NCBI RefSeq assembly: GCF_027596085.1
Contig: NC_072457.1
Location: 29,304,787-29,368,786, forward strand
DNA: 64,000 bases
Direction of reading: 5' to 3'
Origin: Anoplopoma fimbria
Taxonomy: Eukaryota > Chordata > Actinopteri > Perciformes > Anoplopomatidae
Shown here one piece after another: positions 23,791-42,400 of this stretch. The position numbers were made by a program, and so were the translations under genes. Within the stretch, counting starts at the first letter, position 1, and the number at the start of each line of letters is the position of its first letter. The notes under the pieces were generated by a model. The model made no database searches. It was not told the origin of the DNA and saw only the letters and a program-made list of their open reading frames with translations.

Positions 23791-26440
23791 AAACATCCCA
23801 GTACTGAAAAAAGCTAATTATGACTGACTGGTGCCATCATGTTCCTGTCTGTCAGAGGTTAGCTCACCAGCTACAATAGTTTACCAATAACCCTGAGAGC
23901 AGTCACTATGTCTCCAAATATTTTATGAACAAGCACAGATGACTTTCGTTTTTGACATTTTCTGGCGTGACCTGGCCTTTATGCTGATGAAGATTTTAGA
24001 AAAAGGCCACAGAGCCCCATGAATGCAAGAGAGCGATGATGAGCTCATGATGACAGACTCTGCTATGTATCCCTCTCCAGTATCTGGGGCACAAAGTGAC
24101 AGTATCAATGGCCCCATCTGACCTACACCAGCAAGGATTTATATTATGCATTCATATGTGAAAGGAATGGGATCACCCACCTCTTATTATATAGCCAGAT
24201 CTGTGCATGGTGGTGGCATGTTGGACAGTCTCCTTGGCAGACTTAAGACAGCACAGCGAGCATTACAGACTTTTCTCTTCCATCAAGCAGACATCCACAA
24301 TCAGTTCAATGGATAGTAAATAAATATTCCAGAAAAAAAGAGGACAAGGTGACAAGAAAGAAATCCTTACAATGGAGGCTATCCAGCATCATAGTGGAGT
24401 CACTGTAAATGACAGCACCTTGGTAAATACCTTGGACTCAAACCTTGGCAACAAGAACAGATATTAAATTTAATCACCAAGTCTTAGTTTTGGTTTGAAA
24501 GCTGGAGAATAAAAGGCTTGCTCACCTGCATAACCTGCTCAGTTGTTAAGAAATAAGTTACTTAATTCATGAGTTTAAACTGGATCATTGAGATGGATGG
24601 TAGTACACACTAAATAGTATACACTGCAATGAATTTAATATACTGAGCTCTGAACCTTCATCATGTTGACATTGTGTCCTTTTCATTTCTACTCTTGAGG
24701 GAACGTATCTTTTAGCGCTGCTTGCTTTGCAACTTATAGTTGGTAAACCAAGAACAGTGAGCATGTTCCGAGTCAGAAAACTGACAAAGAAGTGTTGCAT
24801 AAGAAGAAGGTCATAATGTGGAGGGTCAATATTCAGCCTTTGATTTACAGCTTTGAAAGGATTATAAGTAAGTTTCATCACATTAAAGTAGTGCCTCCTG
24901 GAGGGCTGGCATCTTTGATATGAAGATGTGATCAGAATTTGATCGGAGAAGAACAAACAAAGTGCAGCAAAAGGAGAGAGGATATACAAAGAGATGGTAG
25001 AGAATATTATAAAGTACGAGAGTTGAAATTGGTAAGAGGAAAAGCAAATCCAACAACACAAACAGCACAGAAAGGGAAAAAATAGGAAACAGATGAAAGC
25101 AGAAAAAACAGAAAACTTGTCCAACACAAAGTAATCGTGCGGGAGTAAGAAATAGAGGGCAAGCTTAAAGAAAAAGAGTGGAAGATAGAGAATATAAATG
25201 CTAAAAGTCAAAACCAGGATTCTCCTGGGACACTGCAGAAGAGGGGAGGTTTGCAAAAGGGAGGAAAACTGGCCGATAGAGATGTTTTATTTCATTTTAT
25301 TATTATTTTTCATCATTGCTGATGTTTGCCGGCTGGCAACCAGTCAAACTGCTGATCAGAAGCAGCTTGGTGATGAGTGAGATAAAACGTCTCCACTTTC
25401 ACAGATAAGACAAAACTGGAATATGTTTTATTTTACCCTCTTCATGTTACTTATCTCCGTTTCCAACTCTTGTTTCCCATTTCCTCTCCCTCTTTTCTTC
25501 CCCCTATTTTTCTTCTCTTTCATCCCTGTCGCTCTCTTCTTCCCATGTCTGCATCCTCCTCTCTCTTCTTATCGTGCCCATAAGGTTTTCCTATCTAGCT
25601 GCCAGTCAACTCCGATGCCAAGCAGACACTGATAAAGTTCTGACATCTAACAGCAATTAACTAAAGCTCAGTGTCTCCCCTCAGAAGAAAAAAATAATGT
25701 TTTGTCTGCATTTTGCCACCTGTCCTTTCCATCTCACTCTGAGCCACCTTGTGAATATTTGATCAGAGTGGTCTAACTATTGAACCTACCATCACAGTAA
25801 CAGGAGAAGATGGCTTCACTCATTCGCTCTGTGTTGTGTCTCTCAGCGTTTCTGTTAAGAGTCAGACTTGGGCAGCATGGCTAATCACAATTTTAAAAAG
25901 TAAGTGCATTTAATTTGGTTAGCAAGTGTGCACGCACGTGGTTCGCTGCGTGACTGAGTGAATGAGGATAAACTGTCACAGCTGCTCTGCTCCTTTCCAG
26001 CATTACACGGGTAACGTGTCAGCGACTGGTAATAGCTCATTCGCTGCTCTGAATTAAAACACAATCACCTAATAGGAGTACAGGGAGAGAGGCGGGATCT
26101 AACAGGATTTATGAGAAAATGAAAAGTGATTGGATGTGAAGTTTGAATTAGCAGAAAGCAGTCTGGTGTCAGACTCTATGAAGGTGACTGACTGGACAAG
26201 TGAGCGGCCGACTCTCAGTGGACCAAATCCCATCCAAAACCTGTCACTCAAATTAGTGTGATAGGTAGGCCCCTCCCAGTCATTAGGCTGGGCAAGCAAC
26301 TTGCCAGATATTAATTATGCTATAGTTTGAGTGGCCTTACATGCCCTTTTCTGCTCTTCATGTGAATGTAAGTCATCTGTTCATCTGCATGACTTCACTT
26401 TGCTAAAAGTTCAAATCCACTCAAAGATAAACCAGTTTTT
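23791..26440. other. Intergenic, strand-asymmetric purine/pyrimidine blocks, no gene
   Basis: 24940-25200 is purine-rich and 25420-25575 pyrimidine-rich on the plus strand. The 223-codon minus-strand open frame at 24585-25256 is the read-through of the purine block (mostly F, L, C, S) and is not a convincing gene. 25890-26090 is a cleaner stretch with mixed composition. Confidence 0.5.
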
Positions 26441-26902
26441 AAAGGGGACATATTGTTCTCATTTTCACTTACTTGTATTTTATGTTTCTACAAGAATAAG
26501 TTTACGTGCTTTAATCTTCAAAAAACACATTCATTTGCTCATACTGTCCGTCTAAATGTATTCACCCTCTGTCTGAAACGCTCCGTTTTAGCACCTGTCT
26601 CTTTAAGCCCCCTTCCCAACAGTCTGCTCTCATTGGTTTCTTCAAAGGTAGTTCTCCGTGGGTGAAGATACTCAGACGGGGGGGGCATCATCTTCAAATG
26701 AGCCTGCATGTGATGTAGCAAAGGGAGCCAAATCCGAATGGCTTGTTGAATCATATATTTGCTGATCTAGGCAGCCAACAATAAACTGCTGAGGTTGTCT
26801 TATTTCACTGTTTGAGGGTTGGTAGGCACTCCAGATACTCAGATGTATGTGTACATTACATACATTGAAAAGGTGAGTTTTTTCATAATATGTACACCTT
26901 TG
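26441..26902 (+). mobile_element. Inverted-repeat element, family B copy 1
   Basis: The left end aaaggggacatattgttctc and right end ataatatgtacacctttg are imperfect inverted copies. The interior shares attcaccctctgtctgaaac followed by gctccgttttagc with copy 2, and cttgttgaatcatatatttg followed by ctgatctaggcagcc with copy 3. It is non-coding. Confidence 0.7.
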
Positions 26903-28127
26903 CTATGCAAATTTTGAAATAAGAAATAACACAATCCTCCTCTTAGGTATGAAAACTTTAAGTCATAAGCAGAAAAAGGCATCCTCGCTCAATCCTATAC
27001 ACCCAGGTAATTTGCTGACTTGATCTGCTATGATCAGTATCTTATGGTGTCTAACGTAAGGTAATGTTAAACTTTAGATAGCTGTGGAACTGTGTAACTG
27101 ATATTGATAGGTTTGCCGACCACATGACTACTCTTTATTTGTGTCTACCTGTTACACAAAGTGTTAAAAGTTTATCTGAAAAGTAAAACAACAAAAACCC
27201 TATGCCAGGTTTATTTGTGGTCTCAGCCCAATCACATATTTTGTTGGCAGTAGCTTTAATCAAAAGGAAGGTTTTTTTTCCAGAAGTTTTAGAGGATACA
27301 CCAATTTCTTAACTGCCAGTAAGCAGAAGTCTATAATGCAATTCTGCCACATGACATATTGTTTTGTGACTTAGGTGCGATAAAAGAAGACTTTTAAAAC
27401 ACTTTCTCAAGGCCATTAAAAGAAATTCAAAGAAACCAAGTCATGACATTCGATCCTGCAACCTTCATTATTTACCTGACTACGGAGATGAATAATGCCT
27501 TTGTCTTTTGGTTGAATATTCTATTTTCATCCTTGAGAGAGTATGAGCCATGTTTTTGGGCTGCAGGCAGCCTTGTGATTTGAGTGGGGGCCATAACCGC
27601 CCCCTAAGACGGGCCCTTATGTTTATGAGCCAGTTAGATAATTAGTAACCCTATATGTTTTGATACACACAATATATTTTATCTGATGCAAAAAGACTAT
27701 CTTGACTCATTGCATTTTTTTCCTTTGTTTTCTTGTTGTTTATAATGTATTGTTATTATAAATCATATCTTGTAAAATTGCTTTTTCAACAATATGTCAT
27801 ATCATATGTATTTTCTTTTTTGTATTCGTTATAGTATTGTGATTTTTAAAAAAATATTATATAGGTGGATGCTTCAGATAAGCCCAGTGGGCTTTCTGCC
27901 TCTTCCTGCACTGTAAAATCATGTATCAATGTTGTGTTTTTTTATATTTTTCAATTGTGCAACTAAACTAAACTAAAAACACACTTTTGGGCTGGGGGGT
28001 ACACCAAAAAGTGACACAGTGGCATAAAATACTTTCATCAAGTCGTTCACCATCATTTCTTTTTTCATCTTATCTGTCCATCCTCACCACTCAGCCATCA
28101 TCTGTCCCTTCATACATCAGTGGGTGT
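26903..28127. other. Intergenic between two family B elements, no gene
   Basis: AT-rich, with poly-T and TATT runs at 27690-27990. No coding or structural signal recognised. Confidence 0.5.
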
Positions 28128-28684
28128 CTTAAACAGGCCCTATTATGCTATTTTCCGGGTGCATATTTTTATCTCAAGTTACACTTACAACATGTTTATA
28201 TGCGTTAATGCTCATAATCCGCCTTGTATTTCTCATTCTGGCTGTCCTGCAGCACCTCTTCTCACCCTCTCTCTGAAATGCTCCGTTGTAGCGCTTGCTC
28301 CTCCCTCCAGAAAGCAAAGTCTGCCCTGATTGGCCAGCTACCCCGCTCTGTTGTGATTGGTCAACGTTTCAAATTTAAAAAAACTCTTCTTCCGGAGCTT
28401 CAGCTCCTTCTCTCTCTTTTGTTGTTTGAGGGCGGGCCAAACTAGACGGAGAGTTTTACCTGACTTCTGTAACATTATGACCTCATAAAGTTACGGAAGT
28501 GAAGGAGAGAATTCAATGGAGCCGTTTCAGGCAGCTCAGGAGCAATGATTCTGAGGGGTAGGGTTACTCCTTTCAGGCGTTGACTTCAGGTTTTACACTC
28601 TACGGACCTTTTACATGTACAACAATATATATAACATACTAAAGGAGAGGGAAGAATGGAAAAGCATAATAGGGCCACTTTAAG
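28128..28684 (+). mobile_element. Inverted-repeat element, family B copy 2
   Basis: The terminal inverted repeats are cttaaacaggccctattatg at the left and cataatagggccactttaag at the right, agreeing at 17 of 20 positions with TTAA near both tips. The interior is non-coding and shares the ctcaccctctctctgaaatg and gctccgttgtagc segment with copy 1. Confidence 0.8.
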
Positions 28685-31600
28685 ACTTCATCACCTCGAC
28701 CTTCATCACTCACACTACCCTTGTAGATGAAATAATGTTGCTGAACATTGAGCACCATGTCTTATCCGTATGATTGCAACAGTAAGTGCATCTTCTCGGT
28801 TCTTGTACATCTTTCCGTTCCAGTCTTTCTGCTATCATTAAAGTCCTCCATGTGACACAGCCATCACTGGAAGCCAGATGGGATTGCCTTCCTGGCGAGG
28901 AGCGCTCCATGGTAAACTAAAGAGTATTAAAATCCTCCCTTACCCCACCACACCACTTCACTGTCTCCCTTCCTCTGAACTCTGCTCTTTTCCTCTGTCA
29001 CTCTCAATTCTAGGTTTCTCTTTGGACGTCTCTTCTCTTTCTCCTTGTGTCTCTCTCAAAAAGTGGCTTACATTGAGATCTTCTCTCTCTTTCGCTGCCC
29101 TTTTTGTTCTTTCCTTTTCCTCCCTACTGTCCCCTGTCCTCTTTAGTGTAATTACTGTGGTGGATACAGTTGGAAGAGGGACATATATTGAAAAGGAAGG
29201 AGGAGGAGGAAAAAAAGGGAAAAGGATACAGGAGAAGAAGAGAAAAGGCTGTAGGACAGAGGAAAAATAAGGATGAGTGGTGGGAAAGAGGACTAAGGGG
29301 AGAAAGCAGAGGGGGAATGTAATCTTACTGTGGAAAGTGTGATAATATATCACCTGCCACAGTTAATAAAATGTCACGATGCCATGGCTTTGGACAGGAA
29401 AGAAAGGTTAACTGGTACTTCATATAAATGTACTCCAATAAGCACAGGTGGAGGAGATAAAGACTGCACACACACACATACAGTACAGAAACTATAATAC
29501 ACACATATAAGCATGCAGGCTTGTAGGTAAAGATGACAGATGAGCTCATAAAAACCAAGAAACGCTAACGGACAATTCAAGCGCATTCAAAGCCATGCAT
29601 GCAAATGTGGATGCAAGCACGTAGGCAGCAACAAAAAGTGCACATTTTTGAGCACACACATGCCTGCTCCTGCACATACAGTATGCACACTCAGTTACAT
29701 GCACCCTTTGATGATAGTTGTAATCATATGTTGTGGAAAATCTCATTTTAACAAAATGAGGAGGGGTTTTTTTCACATCGTCCTTTCTCGCCATCCCTCT
29801 TTTCTCCTCCAGCTCCTTTATCTACTCGCTCGCTTTTTTTCCGTTTTTCCCGCTCCCTGTTGTCTCCCTCTGCTCCTCTTTCCCTTTCTTTCTTCTCTCC
29901 TCTCTCTATGCATATCCACTCTTCATGCTCAACCTCCTATCTCACCCTCCACCTTCTCTCCTCCCTGTGGTCGGCTCATCCCTCTCTCCTACTCCTTCTT
30001 TTGCCCCAAGGATAGCTTCCCTCCTACACGGCCTCGCCTCATTCCTCTCTCTCTCTCCATTTATTTATATCAATGAGCAAAAGTCATCCTTTCATCTTCC
30101 TCCAGATGAACAGACTCTGCCTTTGGAAGAGGACAGAAGAAGAGAGGAGAGGAACACAGAGGAACACAGTTTCTCTCAGTGCATAAATTCAACTATACCA
30201 AGCAGTGGGGATATTATATAAACTCTCCCTTGTAAGAGGAGATAATTCAATGTGTTTTGGCTGGCTGGTAAAGGGATTGTTTCGCCTCAAACGCTCCGAA
30301 CGCATATTAATACTGGATTGCAGAAATCAAGACTTTATTCCAGCATTTACAAAATGGTATGTTGTGAACAAAAATAAACCCTTTACAGCATCAAATTCAC
30401 CTCAAGCTCATACTTTGGCCTTAAATTCAACTGAGAGAAAAGTAAACAATAAAGGAATGTGGTGTTTTGAAAATACTGGTTATTAGGGTTGTTATTTTGC
30501 AATCATGAGGCATTATAAAGTAATTATCGGAGGCATTAATAGAGCAACGAAACAGAAAGTATTATATATATTAGAATAAAAGGGTAACATATGCAATGGT
30601 GACAGTAATATGTATTTTAGGTAATGATCTTTTAACTGCAAGGGTGTTATATCTCAACTTTGAGTTACAGTAACTTATTCACTGTGAGACAAAACAAATA
30701 TGTATTCCTATAGGCTCATTAGATAATATAGAGAGAAAAGGAGGGTTTAAAATGATGTCCAGTGTCTTGTGTGTCTGTTTTGATCTGGGTTTATTTTGCC
30801 ATGCAACAACAAATGCAAAATGTCTCATAAATAATTGAACTGTACTTGAACTGAGCAGAAAAGCTCTTAATAACATAAGGTTTATGTTGTACCTCCCTTG
30901 ATTCCTGTCATCATTCCCAATTCTGATTCCCTATACAGAACTGTAAATCAATATCAAGTACTGACTCAATTTTTTAATACAAAATTGCTCAGGTGCACAT
31001 AAACCTTAGGCATGAGGGGCAGCTTATGTCCAAGGACTTATTGAAATACATCCTGGATCAATGTCCAATTTGCTTATTGCAGGTGCTGTAATTTTGTGAT
31101 ATGCTGTAATATTAATCTGTTGTAATTGTATAGGTTTATTTGCAATTGTATGTGTGCATATTCTTATGATATGAGATGTATTCCATCATATTTTATGTAC
31201 ATGGGTCTGCCTCGGTGTAGGTCTGAGTAGATGTTGGTAAGTCTTATGTATATGTGGAAAAATCAATAAGAAAAGTCATAATAAAGCCAATTCAAATTTG
31301 GAAAAGAAGTCACATAGAAATAGCATGTAAATATTTATAAAATACTTGGCACATAGTGTAAGTTTCTTAAACAATTTCTTGATAGCTTCAGTCAAGTAAG
31401 TAGAGATTTTCAAGTTACTAAGAAGAGTAATACAGCACCAAACCCAAATATATGTGAAGCCTGACATACGCTGGCATTCTCCTATTGGGTGGTTCTTGGT
31501 GTCATGTGATTTCAGTCCCAGTTGAGTTCAACTGATGATGGCTTAGTTTTGCTTCTCTCTCAGAATGTTGCAGGGAGACATGTTGGTTAGTGGAAGAGCT

Positions 31601-32490
31601 TCAGGACTCTTTCTGCCCCCTGGGGGCTCAGTATATTCATTATTTATGGACTCTTAGTTTCTAGCATCATTACAACAGCAAAAAATGGCAAAAGAGTGTT
31701 ACAAGTGAAAATTGTCAACTCCTGAAATGTGGGAATGAGCTGGTAAATGGACAGGCTCAGACAAGAAGAAAGCAACACATGCGATGGCAGAGTGCTGATG
31801 CCCAGCTAAATTCAACCCCCGATAGCCTAAACTGATCGTCTGTCTCTAACCAATAACTAACCACAGGAGATGCTGACACAACAGTTTCCAGCTGTGTTGC
31901 TGGTGTGTGCTTCCAGGAGTATTATTTAATGTTGGACATTGCACAATGTCTAGTCTAAAAGCAATACGCATAAAGGGTTTATGGAAAACAATACAGTCTG
32001 GATTATATCAGAGAGATTGAACTGGAGTAATGTTATGGTTTATCTTTTTTATGTTGGAACTGTCAGATGGGCAAATGTGATTTTCAGACTGTAATTTCTT
32101 GTGAACAAGAGACACATTGCACTGTTTGGATACCTTCCAGAACTATGGGAAGGTATAGTACAGGCATCATTTTGCTATGTACGAGGATTTTACAACTGTA
32201 ACTAAACTGTGACCCATTCAAAGTAAATCATGTGTAAAGAGGGCCAACTTTTTATGTACATGGTCCTCTTCAATATTGGCTATTTAAACATATTACATAG
32301 CAAAAAATGTTTTGACAGAATATTAAAGTTCTTACATTGTCCTTTCTGGGATCTAATGATTGATGTCGTTGAAATGGAATGGTATTTACTGTATTTAAAT
32401 ATTGTATAATGTTACAGTATGAATTTCACATGATAACATCCACATTTGTCGACTTTTCTGTGCCACAGAAAGTCATTAAAGCCAGCATTC
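28685..32490. other. Intergenic, pyrimidine then purine blocks, no gene
   Basis: 28970-29145 is pyrimidine-rich and followed by purine-rich 29170-29310. The pattern recurs with 29770-30065 pyrimidine-rich and 30110-30175 purine-rich. The open frames here (28878-29353, 29648-30076) follow the base skew. From 30200 to 32490 the sequence is AT-rich and unremarkable. Confidence 0.5.
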
Positions 32491-32525
32491 ATGCTTAATG
32501 GTACAGATTATGTACCATTAAGCAT
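32491..32525. repeat. Perfect 15-bp inverted repeat (hairpin)
   Basis: atgcttaatggtaca, loop gatta, tgtaccattaagcat: every base pairs. Confidence 0.95.
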
Positions 32526-33210
32526 TACGCATATGGTACGTTAACAGGTAAGTAATTGAGAACACTGGACATTAGTTGAAACGTTATTATCTACAGAAAC
32601 ACATTCACATACAAGCATTCATGCAAACAAGTCAACTAACATTGGAAATATTTCTCTTGGAATGTCAGGGACTTATTTTTCTGAACTCACAAACCCTACA
32701 ATTGTAATTTCCTGGGCGTAAATTTGACCTTAAACCTGATACAACTTTATACATAACGCGTCCCTCTACTTTGCTGAGTATCAAGTAAAAGGTAACAAAA
32801 GTCCCCTGTAAAACAGAAATTAAGAAGAACCTCCTCTGTGGTAGTTCAGCCGTGTATATGTTTGTAAACTTCATTAAAACGCCAATGAGATGCCTTTACC
32901 ACTTCATGTTTCACTGTTTACTCATGTAAATCACTCTCCACTGGGAGAAACCACCTAGCTTATTGTTCAGACTTAAACTGTTCATAAAATAAAACCAATT
33001 AATTAGAGATTGAGGTGAGATCATTCATCACTTTTTTTTAAATGCAAATGAGGGAGAATCACATATTTTCTTGATACAGATTATTCTGTCTTGCTACAAG
33101 CCACTGACACATATTTCTAAAGAAAGAAATTCCTACAATTCCTCCTTTGCAGGAATGAGAATCCCCGCATAATTTCTTTGAGGGGCTTTTTGAGGGTCTG
33201 TGTATGAGAG
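32526..33210. other. Intergenic, no gene
   Basis: AT-rich. 32990-33180 contains an octamer-like atgcaaat and several TAAT cores. Otherwise nothing recognised. Confidence 0.45.
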
Positions 33211-33278
33211 GCTGACATGGTCATGAGAGCTGATGTCTGACGCGTGTCGTTCCAATCAGCTCTCATGCCGTGACTGAC
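33211..33278 (+). ncRNA. Candidate pre-miRNA-like hairpin
   Basis: The arms catgagagctgat (33222-33234) and atcagctctcatg (33255-33267) pair perfectly around a 20-nt loop. Below a one-base bulge at 33221, catgg (33216-33220) pairs with ccgtg (33268-33272) with one G-U, and weaker pairing continues outward. The length of 68 nt is that of a pre-miRNA. I do not recognise a known miRNA, and either strand could be transcribed. Confidence 0.35.
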
Positions 33279-39239
<5,961 letters not shown>

Positions 39240-39440
39240 CCATTATACCTCAGGTTATTACGATTTATAACAATTATGTGTGCCACAAGGTTTAGTTCTG
39301 GAGCCAGTTTTGTTCTGTTTGTTCATGCTTGCTCTTGGTCATTGTTCAGTGTCCTTGCCTCTATTTTCAGGATAGCCAACTGTTAAGCTCAGTGACCTCA
39401 TTATTAAGTTGGCCAGCATACTTGACTGTTTAGCTGAAGT
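39240..39440 (+). mobile_element. Small LINE reverse-transcriptase fragment
   Basis: gtgtgccacaaggtttagtt, then ctggagccagttttgttctg, reads like the VPQG-LV-x-PVLF palm motif of fish LINEs. It is followed by text resembling the next segment (LIKLAACLDCLAEVKGW with shifts). Short and broken. Confidence 0.45.
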
Positions 39441-42400
39441 GAAAGGTTGGAAATCCTGCTGCCAAGAATCCGGAAATGAAGAAATATTGTCACAAATCCA
39501 GCATGATAATGCAGCCTGGTATAACCAAATAGTGAATGAATAACATGCCAATTGTCATTATGCATGTCAGCACTTTTTATTTTGTTTGCTTTTCGCATCT
39601 CATTTCACCCGGAAGCAACATAGACCGTTAGTGCAAGTGCTCTGGAAGTCAGGTGACCTTCTTTAAAGAGCAAGAAAGGATGCTTTTTGTATCCCATGAG
39701 AAAACATAAGTCAACCGTTGACTTCTTTACTTCTTTAATTTGCGTAACAAAAGTACTTATTTAAACCAAAACCATGATCTTTAACGAAGTAGTTTTGTTT
39801 GCATGTACAACTTTACCCACGTGATCGTGCGTCTTTATGTGACGAGTTGGGAATGAGAATGGGGCATTAGAGGACACACAAAAAGTTTAAAATGCATAAA
39901 CACGATGCACAAATTGTCCTTAAAATTGGCATGCTAATTATACGCATTCCCAGAAGATCGGGTTGGATCATGACATTGTTGTTGCAGAATGTTGCTCTGT
40001 TATTCCAGGACCAGCCACTCCTTCCTGCCCAGCAGTCACCCATTTCCTGCCATTTTCGGCTGAGCTTCCCCACCAACTCACTCACTCATGTGCTTCCCAC
40101 TTCCCCTAATCAACCCAGTAGTATATACTAAAGCGATCTGTAGTAATACTACATCAGATTTTCTAGTTCGCATCCGCCCTAACATTCTAGTTTATTCTGT
40201 CTGCCTGAACCCAATGCATGTTTACAAATTGATGGTTCTTTGACTGCCCCCTGGCAGGTTAAGCTTGTCTGTTTCTGGATTAAAGCTGACAAAAACTTTT
40301 GCTAACCACTGGCTGTTATTGTCATGCTTCTGGGTTCAAGGCTGTTCTGTGGCCTATATGTTACAATCCCCCAAAAAATGAATAACAACTGTAATCCTAT
40401 TACTAAAATACTAACTCATTGGGTCTTGAATCGGTAGAGTAGCTCTGCTGTAAGGCTGAGAAGATGCAGTTATATAGAGCCACCCCAAACTTTACAATAG
40501 CTGCTTGTCTGTTTTTGTTCCTTCCTGTCCGACTTCATAATTCATGACTTCATAAAGTATTGCTGGTAAAAACAGTAGCTATGTGTCTGTGCTCTTGACC
40601 CTCTATGAGCCAGAGAACAGCCTGAGATCCCTGTGCAGAGCCTTCTTGGCTTTTCAGCAGTCAACACTGAGGACTTAATGTGACCGGATTTCGCTGGGAG
40701 GCCCAGTTGAATCTTGAATACCTTGCCTGAGGAGATAAGGCTGCAGGACATAGTCATTATGTGTTTATACTCTCTCTTGAAAATGTTTTTCTACCAGGCA
40801 TGTCGTATGTGTAGTAATACATTATTTTGTAAACACATTTATATAGTTATAGCTGTTTTTAGTTGTTGTTTTTTTTGCAATATAAATCTTAGGGGGTCAC
40901 ACAATTATTAAAGGGGATTAAAAAAGGGATTTAACATTAAATAAACAATAAACACACAAAATAGTATCTATATCTTTATTTTTCCCTGGTCATTTCCCTA
41001 GGACGTTTCTTACAATGAACCATGTCATTTGGTACTAATAATGTAGAAAATAGAGACAGTATTCTGATATTTATGCAATTTAGCATCAGTTGATGGTTTC
41101 CAGAGGACTTTCCTTAAAATAAATTTTAATCCAAGTAAATATTCATGATTCATTAATTATTGGAAACTTTGTTAGAAAATGTTAAATTGTATGTTTGTAA
41201 GACAAATTTCACATTTTGTGCATATTCAGCTGTCCTACTGTGCAAGTAATTATCTGGAAATTAACCAATATCTTCCCTACAATTAGTACAAAATCCTCCA
41301 AAAACACTTCACATGCACCCATCTGAGCAGGCTAAATCCCATTTTGTACTGCCGACAGTCCATGTCCACACACAGGTCCCCGACCTTTGATGAGGGATAA
41401 CAAGATAGACATGGCTTCATGTTGGGAACATTTTTCATAAATACCAAATAAACAGCATCAAAATGTCAAATTAGCATAAATGAATATCTATATACATTGA
41501 ATAACTCAACAAACGGAACATTATGTCCTTCAAAGGCCATAATTATTCTATAAACTACAAATGTTTCTGATGTTGTGTCTACTCCCGACATGCATGTACG
41601 CTCATTTACATACACACACATGCGCTCAGACAGAAACACACAAACGGACATTCACAGACTTGAGACTGTCAGGTTTGACACACCAGTCTGAATACCAGCT
41701 GTCATCGCTTTTTCTTGCCTCGCTGTCCCAGTCTCTTTTACACTGTCCCCCACACCCTGTCACTCTTTGTATTCCTTTCATACACCCCCTCCCATATTCT
41801 TGTGTCTGAAGCTGTCTCTCACCTCTCAGAGTGTGAGGCAGGATCCAACATTCTTTTAGTATGTTGTTTGTTGACATCGCCAACATCCAAGTTGTGTAAA
41901 TGTCACACCCACACAGCTCTATCAACAAGGTCTGCCCTGTCAGCTGAACGAAGTTTCTGCATACTGATTTTAAACTGCCACAGCTCCAACTGAGGATTCA
42001 ATCAAATGAGTACTTACTGTTATATTATTAATAAAACATAAAAATAATTTCTGCAGCGGAAATGCCCAAAAATGAAGCCCACTCTGTTGTATTGTAGGTA
42101 GCTATTGTCACTCACACTTAACTTTTAAAGCATGACGATTATACAGAACATACTTGCAATAAACTATAAATAAGAAGACAACAGAACAACAACAAGTCCT
42201 TTGCCCTGTTCAGCAGATACAACTCACCCTTATTTTTCATAGAAGTCTGGAAAAGCAGATACCATATCATCCCTCCACTGCTTCACTGCACAAAAGCAAT
42301 GAGGTGTAATCGTTTATTTTGCCTTTTCACCTCAAGAGATAGATCCAGTGAACATTTTCATTAACTGCACTGGAGACATTAATTTGTGGATAGCAAGAAA

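Noticed and set aside
24585..25256. A 223-codon minus-strand open frame, the second longest in the window
   Set aside because: It is the complement of a purine-rich block, so it is dominated by F, L, C and S. It has no motif, no family resemblance and no supporting splice signals.
28878..29353. Two overlapping opposite open frames of about 130 codons, and 29648-30076
   Set aside because: Both follow pyrimidine/purine skew and have no motif or splice context.
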